From assembly GCA_023416545.1 (NCBI GenBank), contig JAEZHO010000161.1, forward strand, positions 1 to 20,810: 20,810 nucleotides of DNA, given 5' to 3'. The translations under genes and the position numbers were made by a program. Shown here piece by piece: positions 1 through 7,456 of this stretch. The notes under the pieces are model-generated. The model saw only the letters and a program-made list of their open reading frames with translations, had not been told where the DNA came from and ran no database searches. The stretch's first letter is position 1. Every line of letters begins with the position of its first letter. The DNA comes from Pseudomonadota bacterium. GTDB lineage: Bacteria > Pseudomonadota > Alphaproteobacteria > Rhizobiales > Rhizobiaceae.

Positions 1-420
1 GCGGTGGACAGCCGCGCCAATGGCGTGACCTTCTGCACCGGTTCGCTCGGCGCGCGCGGCGACAACGACCTGCCGGCCATGGCGAAGCGTTTTGCCTCGC
101 GCATTCATTTCGTCCACCTGCGCAATGTCCATCGCGACGATGAAACGATCCCATGCTCCTTCTACGAGGACGAGCATCTGGAAGGCCACACCGACATGGT
201 GGCGGTCGTCGCCGAGCTTTTGAAGGAAGAGCAGCGCCGCCGGGCGGAAGGCCGCACGGATCACGAGATCCCCATGCGTCCGGACCACGGCCAGGAAATC
301 CTCGATGACCTGACCCGCGGCGCGCAGCCGGGCTATCCCGCCATTGGCCGCCTCAAGGGTCTTGCCGAACTGCGCGGCATCGAACGCGCCCTGTCCCACC
401 CCAGCTACGGATTGTCGTGA
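1..420 (+). CDS. uxuA: D-mannonate dehydratase, C-terminal part (5' end outside window)
   Basis: The enzyme dehydrates D-mannonate to 2-keto-3-deoxy-D-gluconate in hexuronate breakdown in the cytoplasm. Only about the last 140 residues are present. The reading frame is open from base 1, so the GTG at position 4 is not a real start. Blocks typical of UxuA are visible: FCTGSLGARGDNDLP (with the metal-ligand Cys), HFVHLRNV (metal-ligand His), a conserved EEQRRRAEGR region, IPMRPDHGQ (Asp/His near the active site) and GYPAIGRLKGLAELRGIE near the C-terminus. The end matches the usual C-terminus of the family. Its TGA stop overlaps the GTG start of the next gene (GTGA), so the two are translationally coupled. 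The family call is close to certain; the promoter and the rest of any operon lie upstream of the window. Confidence 0.95.
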   Translation, partial: AVDSRANGVTFCTGSLGARGDNDLPAMAKRFASRIHFVHLRNVHRDDETIPCSFYEDEHLEGHTDMVAVVAELLKEEQRRRAEGRTDHEIPMRPDHGQEILDDLTRGAQPGYPAIGRLKGLAELRGIERALSHPSYGLS

Positions 421-1838
421 ACATGGATAGACTGTCAGCCTCCACCACGCTCCCGGGTGCCGTCACCCGGCCGGCCTTCGACCCGAAGACCCTGAAGCCC
501 GGCATCCTGCATATCGGACTGGGCGCCTTCCATCGCGCCCACCAAGCGGTCTACAACGACCTCGCGCTGGCCAAGGAACCGGGCGACTGGGGCATCGTCG
601 GCGTCAGCCTCCGCTCGCTCGACATCGTCCGCGACCTGCGTGCCCAGGACAACCTCTATTCCGTCGTCACCCGCAGCGGTGCCGGCGAGAGCGTCCAGGT
701 CGTGGGCTCGATCATCGGCGGCATCTCGGCGGTGGAAGACCGCGACGAACTGCTGGCCCTCCTCGTCGACCCCTCGATCAGGATCGTCACGATCACCGTC
801 ACCGAAAAGGCCTATGGCCTCGATCCCCGCACCGGCGGCCTCGACCGCAACCACCCTTCGGTGGCCGCAGACCTCGCCAACCCGAGCGAACCGGTGGGCG
901 TCGTCGGCTATCTCGTGGAAGGCCTTGCCCGCCGCCACGCCCTCGGTATGGAACCCTTCACTGTGCTCTGCTGCGACAACCTGCCGACCAACGGCCGGAT
1001 CGTCCGCCGCCTGGTGATCGAGATGGCCGGAGCGCGCGATCCGGCACTCGCCAACTGGATTTCCGGCCACGGCGCCTTTCCCTCCAGCATGGTCGACCGG
1101 ATCGTGCCGGCCGCGACCGACGAAGGCCGGGCGAGGGCGGCCGCGCTGCTGGGCGCCGAGGACGCCCTGTCGCTGGAAACCGAGCCCTTCATGCAATGGG
1201 TGATCGAGGATCATTTCGTGTCCGGCCGTCCCGCCTGGGACAAGGCCGGGGCGCTCTTCGTCGATGACGTCGAGCCCTACGAGAAGATGAAGCTGCGGCT
1301 CCTCAACGGCGCCCACTCGATGATCGCCTATCTCGGCCAGGCGAAGGGACTGGAATATGTCCGCGACGTCATGGCCGTGCCGGAATACCGGGAGCTTGCC
1401 CGCCGCCACATGCAGTCGGCCCGCAGGACGCTCGATCCGGTTCCGGGGATCGACCTCGACAACTACATCGACCAGCTGATCGAGCGCTTCGAGAACCCGA
1501 CGATCGCCCATCGGACGAAGCAGATCGCCATGGACGGCAGCCAGAAACTGCCGCAGCGCATCTTCGCCGGAACGGTGGAAGCACTGGAGAAGGGCGAGGA
1601 GGCCGATACCGCGGCACTGGCGACGGCGCTCTGGATCGCCTACGCCAAGCGCACGCCGGATATCGACGATCCGCGACGCGACGAACTGCGAGCAGCGGCA
1701 TCCGAGCCCGCCGGCGACGACGCCTCCGCCCCCTTCTTCGCCCTGCCGGGTCTCTTCCCGCAGCCGCTGATCGACAACCGCGAATGGCGCGACCTGGTCA
1801 ACGCCAGGCTGGCGGACATCGAGGCGGGACGGATCTGA
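417..1838 (+). CDS. uxuB: Fructuronate reductase / mannitol dehydrogenase family oxidoreductase
   Basis: This is a polyol-specific long-chain dehydrogenase of 473 residues, close to the usual UxuB/MtlK size. Next to uxuA the expected reaction is NADH-dependent reduction of D-fructuronate to D-mannonate. The N-terminal nucleotide-binding block ILHIGLGAFHRAHQA, the central FPSSMVDRIVP and EPFMQWVIED motifs, and the catalytic triad K292, N297 and H300 (spacing K-x4-N-x2-H, as in mannitol 2-dehydrogenase) are all present. The start is GTG at 417, overlapping the uxuA stop; ATG at 423 is an alternative two codons in. The N-terminus is of UxuB/MtlK type rather than UxaB (tagaturonate reductase) type, but substrate choice among fructuronate, mannitol and arabinitol cannot be settled from sequence. 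The operon with uxuA makes fructuronate the best guess. Confidence 0.88.
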   Translation: MNMDRLSASTTLPGAVTRPAFDPKTLKPGILHIGLGAFHRAHQAVYNDLALAKEPGDWGIVGVSLRSLDIVRDLRAQDNLYSVVTRSGAGESVQVVGSIIGGISAVEDRDELLALLVDPSIRIVTITVTEKAYGLDPRTGGLDRNHPSVAADLANPSEPVGVVGYLVEGLARRHALGMEPFTVLCCDNLPTNGRIVRRLVIEMAGARDPALANWISGHGAFPSSMVDRIVPAATDEGRARAAALLGAEDALSLETEPFMQWVIEDHFVSGRPAWDKAGALFVDDVEPYEKMKLRLLNGAHSMIAYLGQAKGLEYVRDVMAVPEYRELARRHMQSARRTLDPVPGIDLDNYIDQLIERFENPTIAHRTKQIAMDGSQKLPQRIFAGTVEALEKGEEADTAALATALWIAYAKRTPDIDDPRRDELRAAASEPAGDDASAPFFALPGLFPQPLIDNREWRDLVNARLADIEAGRI

Positions 1839-1862
1839 GCTGTTCGTAGAAAGTTGCCCCTT

Positions 1863-1882
1863 GCCCTGACTTAACTCAGGGC
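1863..1882 (+). terminator. Hairpin just after uxuB, possible terminator
   Basis: A perfect 7-bp stem (GCCCTGA / TCAGGGC) with a 6-base loop lies 25 bases after the uxuB stop. No clear T-run follows, so intrinsic termination would be weak. It may act with the palindromes downstream or only protect the mRNA 3' end. Confidence 0.4.
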
Positions 1883-1905
1883 AGAGGAACCGCCCCTCAC
1901 CCTGA

Positions 1906-1931
1906 CCCTCTCCCCGCATGCGGGGAGAGGG
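1906..1931. repeat. Perfect 26-bp intergenic palindrome (CCCTCTCCCCGCA / TGCGGGGAGAGGG)
   Basis: The two 13-base arms are exact reverse complements with no loop, centred on GCATGC. The motif has the look of the CCCTCACCCT...CTCCCCGC...GGGGAGAGGG palindromes common between genes of rhizobia. Because it is symmetric it can form the same RNA hairpin from either strand, and it lies between convergent genes. I infer a repeat-family element that may serve as a bidirectional transcript end. Confidence 0.7.
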
Positions 1932-1935
1932 GACC

Positions 1936-1985
1936 TGCCCTGCTTGGCGCAGGAGAGGGGATGTGCCCTGCTTGGCGCAGGAGAG
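1936..1985. repeat. 28-bp tandem repeat, two copies of a TGCCCTGCTTGGCGCAGGAG unit
   Basis: The string TGCCCTGCTTGGCGCAGGAG starts at 1936 and again at 1964, a period of 28 bases, with the copies identical over about 22 bases. Inside each copy CCTGC...GCAGG forms a small inverted repeat around TTGGC. It directly abuts the preceding palindrome and probably belongs to the same intergenic repeat element, with a local duplication. Confidence 0.75.
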
Positions 1986-2040
1986 AGAGGCGAGGTTTAC
2001 GCGGACGGTGCGACGGGACGAAGCAGTGCGGCTTTGCGTC

Positions 2041-2066
2041 CTTCTCCCCGTCACGACGGGGAGAAG
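2041..2066. repeat. Second intergenic palindrome (CTTCTCCCCGTC / GACGGGGAGAAG)
   Basis: Twelve-base perfect arms are separated by AC. The sequence after it (GGTGGCGGTAGCCGGATGAGGGGC) is typical of a second class of rhizobial intergenic repeat. It lies 46 bases beyond the stop of the - strand fuconate dehydratase gene and could terminate that long transcript. No coding potential is credible in 1839-2111. Confidence 0.65.
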
Positions 2067-2111
2067 GTGGCGGTAGCCGGATGAGGGGCAGCCGCCGGCG
2101 GGAGACGCCGC

Positions 2112-3389
2112 TCACCCCCTGAACGTGTACTCCGCGATCGAGGCCGGCTTCATCTCGATCGAGAAGCCCGGCCGCGACGGCGGCATGTAGGCGGCGTCCT
2201 TGATCACGCAGGGGTCGATGAAATGCTCGTGCAGGTGGTCGACATACTCAATCACGCGGCCGTCCTTGGTGCCGGACACGGCGACGTAGTCGATCATCGA
2301 CAGGTGCTGGACATATTCGCAGAGGCCGACGCCGCCCGCATGCGGCCAGACGGGAAGATCGTACTTGGCAGCGATCAGCAGTACCGCGAGAACCTCGTTC
2401 AGGCCGCCCATGCGGCAGGAATCGATCTGCACGATGTCGATCGCGCCCTCGGCGATGAACTGCTTGAACATGATGCGGTTCTGGCACATCTCGCCGGTCG
2501 CGACCTTGACCGGGCCGATGGCCTCGCGAATCTTGCGATGGCCGGCGATGTCGTCGGGGCTGGTCGGCTCCTCGATGAAGAACGGGTTGGCGAAGGCGAG
2601 CTTTTTGACCCAGTCGATGGCCTGGCCGACCTCCCAGACCTGGTTCGCGTCGATCATCAGGTACCGGTCCGGCCCGATCACCTCGCGGGCGATGGTGAGG
2701 CGGCGGATATCGTCCTCGAGATCGCGGCCGACCTTCATCTTGACGTGGTTGAAGCCCGCATCGACCGCTTCCTGGCAGAGGCGGCGGAGCTTGTCTTCCG
2801 GATAGCCCAGCCAGCCGGCGGAGGTGGTGTAGCAGGCATAGCCCTCCCGCTGCAGCGTGGCGATGCGCTCAGCCTTGCCGGCCTCCGCACGCTTCAGGAT
2901 GGCGACGGCCTCGTCCCTGGTCAGCACGTCGGTGAGATAGCGGAAGTCGACGATGTCGGCGATCTCCTCGGCGGAAAGCTCCGACACGAGCTGCCAGACG
3001 GGCTTGCCCTGCTGCTTGGCGAGAAGATCCCAGAAGGCGTTGACGACCGCGCCGGTGGCGAGATGCATGGCGCCCTTGTCCGGCCCGATCCAGCGCAGCT
3101 GGCTGTCGCTCGTCAGGTGGCGCCAGAACCGGCCGGGGTTCTGGCGGAAGGTTTCGAGCTCCTGCCCGACCACCAGGTGCCGCATCGCCTCGATCGCCAT
3201 GCAGCAAATGTCGTTCCCGCGACCGATGGTGAAGGTCAGGCCGTGGCCGGCCAGGCCGTCGCTGTCGGTCTCGAGGATGACATAAGCCGCCGAATAATCG
3301 GGGTCCGGGTTCATCGCGTCGGAGCCGTCGAGGCTTTGCGAGGTCGGAAAGCGCAGGTCGAAGACGCGAAGGTCGGTAATGCGGGTCAT
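2112..3389 (-). CDS. fucD: L-fuconate dehydratase (enolase superfamily)
   Basis: The enzyme removes water from L-fuconate to give 2-keto-3-deoxy-L-fuconate in the non-phosphorylative L-fucose pathway. The protein is 425 residues, the usual FucD size. Mandelate-racemase-type catalytic groups can be placed: K217-x-K219, Mg2+ ligands D247 (MIDANQVW), the Glu of FFIEEP and E300 (ATGEMCQN), the Asp of QIDSCRMGG, and H350 (WPHAGGVGLCEYVQH). These lie within one residue of the positions I recall for the characterised Xanthomonas campestris enzyme. I chose ATG at 3389 (MTRITDLRVFD); a TTG two codons upstream is less likely. It is the last gene of the - strand run, 27 bases after the SDR gene. Related rhamnonate or galactonate dehydratases are an alternative, but the long Cys-rich middle region and CEYVQH favour FucD. 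Confidence 0.92.
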   Translation of the reverse strand: MTRITDLRVFDLRFPTSQSLDGSDAMNPDPDYSAAYVILETDSDGLAGHGLTFTIGRGNDICCMAIEAMRHLVVGQELETFRQNPGRFWRHLTSDSQLRWIGPDKGAMHLATGAVVNAFWDLLAKQQGKPVWQLVSELSAEEIADIVDFRYLTDVLTRDEAVAILKRAEAGKAERIATLQREGYACYTTSAGWLGYPEDKLRRLCQEAVDAGFNHVKMKVGRDLEDDIRRLTIAREVIGPDRYLMIDANQVWEVGQAIDWVKKLAFANPFFIEEPTSPDDIAGHRKIREAIGPVKVATGEMCQNRIMFKQFIAEGAIDIVQIDSCRMGGLNEVLAVLLIAAKYDLPVWPHAGGVGLCEYVQHLSMIDYVAVSGTKDGRVIEYVDHLHEHFIDPCVIKDAAYMPPSRPGFSIEMKPASIAEYTFRG

Positions 3390-3416
3390 TGGCAAACTCT
3401 GTTGGTCGATGAAGGG

Positions 3417-4151
3417 TCAGATGGTCCAGCCGCCGTCGATGCAGAAGGCCTGGCCGGATGTGTAGGTGGCGCCGGCGATGTAGACCGCGAGATCGGCGAT
3501 CTCCTCCGGCGAACCGAGCCGGCCCATCGGCTGGCGGGCGATGAAGGCGGCGCGCGCCGCGTCGTAGTCGCCCTGGGCGCGCATGCGATCCTGGAGCGAG
3601 GGGCTCTCGACCGTGCCGGGGCAGATGCAGTTGCAGCGGATGCCCTGCGTCACGAAATCCGCCGCGACGTGCTTGGTGAGCCCGATGACCGCCGCCTTCG
3701 TGGTTCCGTAGGCGAAGCGGTTCGGCACGCCCTTGATGCTGGAAGCGACGGAAGCCATGTTGATGATCGAGCCGTCATTGCGCTCCAGCATGCCCGGCAG
3801 CACGGCGCGGATGGTGCGGATCATCGCCCTGACGTTGAGGTTGAAGGCGAAGTCGAGATCGCTGTCCTTCATCTCCAGGATCGAGCCGCCATGCACCACG
3901 CCGGCGCAGTTGAAGAGCACGTCCACCTGGCCGATCTTCGCGACCGCCGCGTTGACCGCCGCCTCGTCCAGCACGTCGAGCCGGGATGCGGTGAGGTTCG
4001 GCAGGGCCGGAAGCTCGGAAAGCGCCTTCTCGTTGATGTCGGTGGCGTGAACGGTGGCGCCGGCCTCGGCGAAGGCAATCGCCGAAGCGCGGCCGATGCC
4101 CTGGCCGGCGGCGGTGATGAGAACGGTCTTTCCTTGAAGGGTCTTCGTCAT
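3417..4151 (-). CDS. SDR oxidoreductase, probable 2-keto-3-deoxy-L-fuconate 4-dehydrogenase
   Basis: A classical short-chain dehydrogenase of 244 residues. T13AAGQGIG20 is the dinucleotide-binding motif, D38 ends beta-strand 2 and favours NAD over NADP, NCAG at 81-84 is the structural motif, and S134, Y148 and K152 form the active site. It strongly resembles the BDH2/DHRS6 branch (NMASVASSIKGVPNRFAY, CNCICPGTVESPSLQ). Bacterial members of that branch next to fucD oxidise 2-keto-3-deoxy-L-fuconate to 2,4-diketo-3-deoxy-L-fuconate. The start is ATG at 4151, preceded by GAGGAA; the upstream in-frame extension has no family support. The specific substrate is inferred from fucD next door. A plain L-fucose 1-dehydrogenase of the SDR family is an alternative, less needed because an AKR is present. 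Confidence 0.85.
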   Translation of the reverse strand: MTKTLQGKTVLITAAGQGIGRASAIAFAEAGATVHATDINEKALSELPALPNLTASRLDVLDEAAVNAAVAKIGQVDVLFNCAGVVHGGSILEMKDSDLDFAFNLNVRAMIRTIRAVLPGMLERNDGSIINMASVASSIKGVPNRFAYGTTKAAVIGLTKHVAADFVTQGIRCNCICPGTVESPSLQDRMRAQGDYDAARAAFIARQPMGRLGSPEEIADLAVYIAGATYTSGQAFCIDGGWTI

Positions 4152-4180
4152 GTCATTCCTCGGGTTGTCTCGATGCGCGG

Positions 4181-4510
4181 TCAGTCGTGATGGAAGACCT
4201 CTTCCATCATGGCCCACCATTCTCCCTCCTTACGGCTTTCCAGCGGCCTTTGGCAGGGGATGGTGAAGGACCACCACTCCTGGTTCTTCGGGTCCGCCGC
4301 CATCCTCGCCATATCGGCTTGAAAGTCGGTCCCGTGATACTCCCAGACGCCGAACAGCAGGTTCTCCGGCTCGCGCAGGAAGATCGTGTAGTTGCGGATG
4401 TTGCACCGGGAGACGAGGGAAAGGATCTCGGGCCAGACGGCCGCGTGGAGCCGCTTGTATTCCGCGATCATCCCAGGCTCCACGCCGATGACCATGCCTA
4501 TGCGCTGCAT
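4181..4510 (-). CDS. RhaM-type sugar mutarotase (L-fucose/L-rhamnose mutarotase)
   Basis: A small protein of 109 residues, the length of L-rhamnose mutarotases, which interconvert alpha and beta anomers of deoxy-hexoses and so speed up entry into catabolism. The catalytic Y18 and H22 (EYKRLHAAVWPEI) sit at the same numbers as in E. coli RhaM, and the conserved NYTIFL, LLFGVWEY and EWW blocks follow. The start is ATG at 4510 with a GAGGAG ribosome site. It starts 11 bases after the zinc dehydrogenase gene and ends 29 bases before the SDR gene, firmly inside the fucose run, so L-fucose (or L-galactose) is the likely substrate rather than rhamnose. It is not the unrelated FucU family. Confidence 0.9.
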   Translation of the reverse strand: MQRIGMVIGVEPGMIAEYKRLHAAVWPEILSLVSRCNIRNYTIFLREPENLLFGVWEYHGTDFQADMARMAADPKNQEWWSFTIPCQRPLESRKEGEWWAMMEEVFHHD

Positions 4511-4521
4511 TGACTGTCTCC

Positions 4522-5526
4522 TCAGACTTCGATGAGCGCCTTGACGACGCCGGCGGCCGGGTCGGTCAGGCCGGCAAATCGTTCCGGGACGTTCGCAAGC
4601 GTCATCCGGTGGGTGATCAGCGCCTCCGGCACCTTGCCGGAGCGCAGGGCGTCCATGACGCGCTCGAAATCCTCGACGGTGGCGTTGCGGCTGCCCAGCA
4701 GCGAGGTCTCGCGCTTGTGGAACTCGGGATCGGAAAAGCGGATGTCGCTCGCGACGATCGAGACCAGCACATAGGTGCCGCCGTGGCCGACGAAGCCGAA
4801 GCCCCGCTCCATCGCGCCCGGATTGCCGGTCGCGTCGAAGACGACGTCGAAGAAGTCCCCGCCGGTGAACTCCGACAGCGCATCCTGGTCGCCCGCGCCC
4901 AGCTGGACCGTGCGGGCGTCGAGATGCCGGGCCGCGAAGGAAAGGCGGTCGGCCCGCCCGTCGAGGAAGGTCACCTCGCCGCCGTTCAGCCGGGCGAAGA
5001 TCGCGACCGCCATGCCGATCGGGCCGGCGCCCACCACCAGCACCCGCTGGCCTTGCTCCACCTTCGCCCGCGCCACCGCATGCGCGCCGATCGCGAGGAA
5101 CTCGACGAGTGCGGCCTGGTCGAGGGTCAGCCCCTCGGCCTTCAGCACGAACTGCTCGGGCAGGCAGAGATACTCGGTCATGCCGCCGTCGCGGTGGACG
5201 CCGAGCACGCCGATATTGCGGCAGCAGTTGGTCTTGCCCTTGCGGCAGGCGCTGCAGTGGCCGCAGGAAATGTAGGGAATGATGGAAACGACGTCGCCCG
5301 CCTTGAGCCGGCCGCCGGCCGGTGCCTCCTCGACGGTGCCGGCCAGTTCGTGGCCCATGACGCGCGGATAGGAAAGATAGGGCTGGTTGCCGGTGAAGAT
5401 GTGCAGGTCCGTGCCGCAGACGCCGACGCGCCGGACCTTCACCAGCACCTCGCCCTCGCCGCGGGCGGGCCGGTCTCGGTCGGTGGCGGTAAGCTTGCCG
5501 GGGGAATCGCACATGATGGTAAGCAT
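4522..5526 (-). CDS. Zinc-dependent medium-chain dehydrogenase, LgoD-like (L-galactonate 5-dehydrogenase-like)
   Basis: A 334-residue MDR enzyme with catalytic zinc ligands C37 (GVCGTD), H59 (MGHE) and E142, structural zinc cysteines 88, 91, 94 and 102, and a GAGPIG NAD-binding loop at 166-171. Several blocks (GNQPYLSYPRVMGHE, GVHRDGGMTEYL, SDPEFHKRETSLLGSRNAT) match what I remember of E. coli YjjN/LgoD, which oxidises L-galactonate to D-tagaturonate. They fit RspB or L-idonate dehydrogenases less well. The published fucose pathway needs no such enzyme, so its presence between the lactonase and the mutarotase is notable. It may handle L-galactonate made by the same upstream enzymes. Other options are L-fucose dehydrogenation itself or lactaldehyde metabolism. 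The start is ATG at 5526; the ribosome site is weak, consistent with coupling to the gene ending 13 bases upstream. Confidence 0.82.
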   Translation of the reverse strand: MLTIMCDSPGKLTATDRDRPARGEGEVLVKVRRVGVCGTDLHIFTGNQPYLSYPRVMGHELAGTVEEAPAGGRLKAGDVVSIIPYISCGHCSACRKGKTNCCRNIGVLGVHRDGGMTEYLCLPEQFVLKAEGLTLDQAALVEFLAIGAHAVARAKVEQGQRVLVVGAGPIGMAVAIFARLNGGEVTFLDGRADRLSFAARHLDARTVQLGAGDQDALSEFTGGDFFDVVFDATGNPGAMERGFGFVGHGGTYVLVSIVASDIRFSDPEFHKRETSLLGSRNATVEDFERVMDALRSGKVPEALITHRMTLANVPERFAGLTDPAAGVVKALIEV

Positions 5527-5539
5527 GGGAGGGAACCTG

Positions 5540-6376
5540 TCAGATGGCTGGGCGGGATGTTCCGCCGAGGGAGTAGAAACGGATGGCATTGCCGCCGAAG
5601 ACGGCATCGCGATCATCCGGCGGGACGATGTCGAGGCACTGGGCGTGCCAGGCCCGGTAGTCGCCGGCAAGCCGCAGCACCGGCCAGTCGCTGCCCCACA
5701 TGACGCGCTGCGGGCCGAAGAGGTCGAGGACCGTCTCCGCATAGGGCCGCACCGCCGCTGGCTTCTGGTCTCCGGCTTCGGTCAGCAGTCCCGACAGCTT
5801 GCAGTGGACGTTGGGCAGTTCCGCAAGCGCCTTCATGCGGGCGTACCAGTCCACGAACCGGCCCTCGGCAATCAGCGGCTTGGCGCAGTGGTCGATCACG
5901 ATCGGCAGGCGGGTGGCGCGACGGGCAAAGGCGAGAAGCGCGTCGAGGTGGCGCGGCAGGATGAGCGCGTCGAAGACGAGACCGGTATCGATCATCGCCG
6001 AAAGAGCGGGTTCCAGGGCGGGATCGTCGATCCAGCGGTCGTCCGAGATGTCCTGCAGCATGGGCCGGAAGCCCTTGAGCTTAGGGTCCCGCGCAAGCCG
6101 TTCGATCGCGGCGGGCGCGCCCGGCGACTTCAGGTCCGTCCAGCCGACCACCCCGAGGATGAAGGGGGTGGATCGGGCAAGATCCAGCATGAACGCGGTG
6201 CCCGCCTCGGTCTCCATCGTCTGCACGAGAACCGTTCCGTCGATGCCGGCTTCGCGCAGAAGCGGCTCCAGGTCCCCGGGCATGAAGTCGCGGTGGATCG
6301 CCGCCAGTTCCGGCGGCGGCCATTGTCCGGCGCGGTCGGCGATCCGCCAGAAGTGCTGATGGGCGTCGACGCGCAT
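5540..6376 (-). CDS. L-fuconolactonase (amidohydrolase family, COG3618)
   Basis: This is predicted to hydrolyse L-fuconolactone to L-fuconate. The N-terminus MRVDAHQHFW carries the HxH metal motif (H6, H8), followed further in by GVVGWTDL, LKGFRP, VIDHCAKP (His), HCKLSGL and MWGSDWPV with the conserved Asp, the normal order in the COG3618 sugar-lactonase family. With the start at ATG 6376 the protein is 278 residues. ATG 6391, which would overlap the preceding gene by 11 bases, is possible but the family starts at MR(V/I)DAHQHF. The start lies 4 bases after the aldo-keto reductase stop, so translation is probably coupled. Closely related proteins include L-rhamnonolactonase and L-galactonolactonase; the context favours fuconolactone, with galactonolactone as a plausible second substrate. 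Confidence 0.88.
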   Translation of the reverse strand: MRVDAHQHFWRIADRAGQWPPPELAAIHRDFMPGDLEPLLREAGIDGTVLVQTMETEAGTAFMLDLARSTPFILGVVGWTDLKSPGAPAAIERLARDPKLKGFRPMLQDISDDRWIDDPALEPALSAMIDTGLVFDALILPRHLDALLAFARRATRLPIVIDHCAKPLIAEGRFVDWYARMKALAELPNVHCKLSGLLTEAGDQKPAAVRPYAETVLDLFGPQRVMWGSDWPVLRLAGDYRAWHAQCLDIVPPDDRDAVFGGNAIRFYSLGGTSRPAI

Positions 6377-6380
6377 CGCC

Positions 6381-7394
6381 TCAGGCTCCATCGCCGGGCA
6401 GGGGCGTGCCCTCGGCAATCAGGCCCCGGCTGCGAAGCGAGACCCAGAAGGAGGCCGGAATGGTCTCCGAGAACCAGGCGACGTTGGACCGGACCTGTTC
6501 CGCCGTCCGCGCACCGGAGACGATCGTCACGACGGCCGGATGGCTCAGCGGGAACTGCAGCGCGGCCGCCTGGAGCGACACGCCCTCTTCCTCGCAGGCG
6601 ATCCGCAGGTCCTCGACGCGGGAAAGGATTTCGGCCGGCGCATCGGCATAGTTGAACTTCCTGTTTCCGGCGAGGATACCCGAATTGAAAGGGCCGGCTG
6701 CGACTATCGCCACGCCGCGCCTTGCGCATTCGTTCATCAGCGGCAGGCTTTCCTGCTCCAGGAGCGTATAGCGGCCGGCAAGCATCGAGACGTCTATGTC
6801 GAAGACCTCCATCGCGTCGCGGATCGCCTGCCACTCGTTGACGCCGAGGCCGACGGCCTTCGTGGAGCCTTCGTCCCGGAGCTTGCCGAGAGCCCGGAAG
6901 CCGCCGCCATCGGTAAGCTGGCTCCAGTAGTGGTGGTGCTTCTCGCCGTGCGTCATGCGGCCGATGTCGTGCACGTAGAGAATGTCCGGCTTCAGGATTC
7001 CGAGGCGCTGCTGGCTTGCCTCGAAGGAGCGCATGATGCCGTCATAGGTGTAGTCGTAGACCGGCCGGAAGGGCAGCGGCCGGACATAGCCGTCCTCCTC
7101 TTCCCCGACCGTCTCGTCCGGGGTCATGACGCGGCCGACCTTGGTGCTGAGCACGTAGCTGTCGCGCGGCAGGTCGGTCAGCATGGTGCCGAGGCGGCGC
7201 TCCGAGCGCGTATACCCGTAGAAGGGCGCCGTGTCGAAATAGCGGATGCCGGCATCCCAGGCCGCCTGGAACGCACCGGCGGATTCCGCGTAGCTCGTTA
7301 CGCGATAGAGATTGCCCATCTGGGCGCAGCCGAGGCCCACGAGGGTAACGTTCACATCGGAGCGGGGAAGCTTTCGGGTCTCGGCGGCATTCAT
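6381..7394 (-). CDS. Aldo-keto reductase, L-fucose (L-galactose) 1-dehydrogenase
   Basis: A 337-residue AKR of the D-threo-aldose 1-dehydrogenase type, which oxidises C1 of L-fucose, L-galactose or D-arabinose to the lactone. The catalytic tetrad is intact: D54 and Y59 (FDTAPFYGYTRSE), K85 (STKVGR) and H142 (YVHDIG). Later GPFNSGILAGN and IVSGARTAEQV form the cofactor-binding end. The start is ATG at 7394, with AAGGA 8 bases upstream. It is the first catabolic gene after the transporter and is coupled to the lactonase behind it, which fits product hand-over. AKR dehydrogenases of this group are usually tolerant at C5/C6, so L-galactose is a realistic alternative substrate. The family call is firm; substrate preference is inferred. 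Confidence 0.88.
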   Translation of the reverse strand: MNAAETRKLPRSDVNVTLVGLGCAQMGNLYRVTSYAESAGAFQAAWDAGIRYFDTAPFYGYTRSERRLGTMLTDLPRDSYVLSTKVGRVMTPDETVGEEEDGYVRPLPFRPVYDYTYDGIMRSFEASQQRLGILKPDILYVHDIGRMTHGEKHHHYWSQLTDGGGFRALGKLRDEGSTKAVGLGVNEWQAIRDAMEVFDIDVSMLAGRYTLLEQESLPLMNECARRGVAIVAAGPFNSGILAGNRKFNYADAPAEILSRVEDLRIACEEEGVSLQAAALQFPLSHPAVVTIVSGARTAEQVRSNVAWFSETIPASFWVSLRSRGLIAEGTPLPGDGA

Positions 7395-7416
7395 CGGGGC
7401 GGTCCTTGTGAAAGGA

Positions 7417-7444
7417 GGCGCGCGTCATGTGTGCGACGCGCGCC
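7417..7444 (-). terminator. Strong hairpin between binding-protein gene and catabolic genes
   Basis: A perfect 10-bp GC stem (GGCGCGCGTC / GACGCGCGCC) with an 8-base loop lies in the 62-base gap after the binding-protein stop. On the transcribed strand it is followed by TCCTTT, only a poor U-tract. A partial terminator or RNase-blocking hairpin that keeps the binding-protein mRNA more abundant than the downstream enzymes is the usual role at this position in sugar ABC operons. Confidence 0.6.
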
Positions 7445-7456
7445 GATGGAGGAGGA

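Noticed and set aside
435..2054. 539-codon open frame on the - strand opposite uxuB
   Set aside because: Antisense shadow running into the palindromic repeat region; it has no ribosome site or domain.
1906..2066. CRISPR-like array from the repeated units
   Set aside because: There are only two direct copies, with a short non-spacer between them, internal palindromes of known intergenic-repeat type, and no cas genes in the window.
1897..2115. 72-codon open frame on the - strand in the intergenic repeats
   Set aside because: It is a translation of the palindromes themselves (Pro/Arg/Ser-rich), a common false gene in rhizobial annotations.
2223..4190. 655-codon open frame on the + strand opposite fucD and the SDR gene
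   Set aside because: It spans two real genes and their gap, has shadow composition and no recognisable motif.
4181..5512. 443-codon frame linking the mutarotase to an upstream extension
   Set aside because: Only the last 109 codons match a protein family, with their own ATG and GAGGAG site; the upstream part is an out-of-frame shadow of the zinc dehydrogenase.
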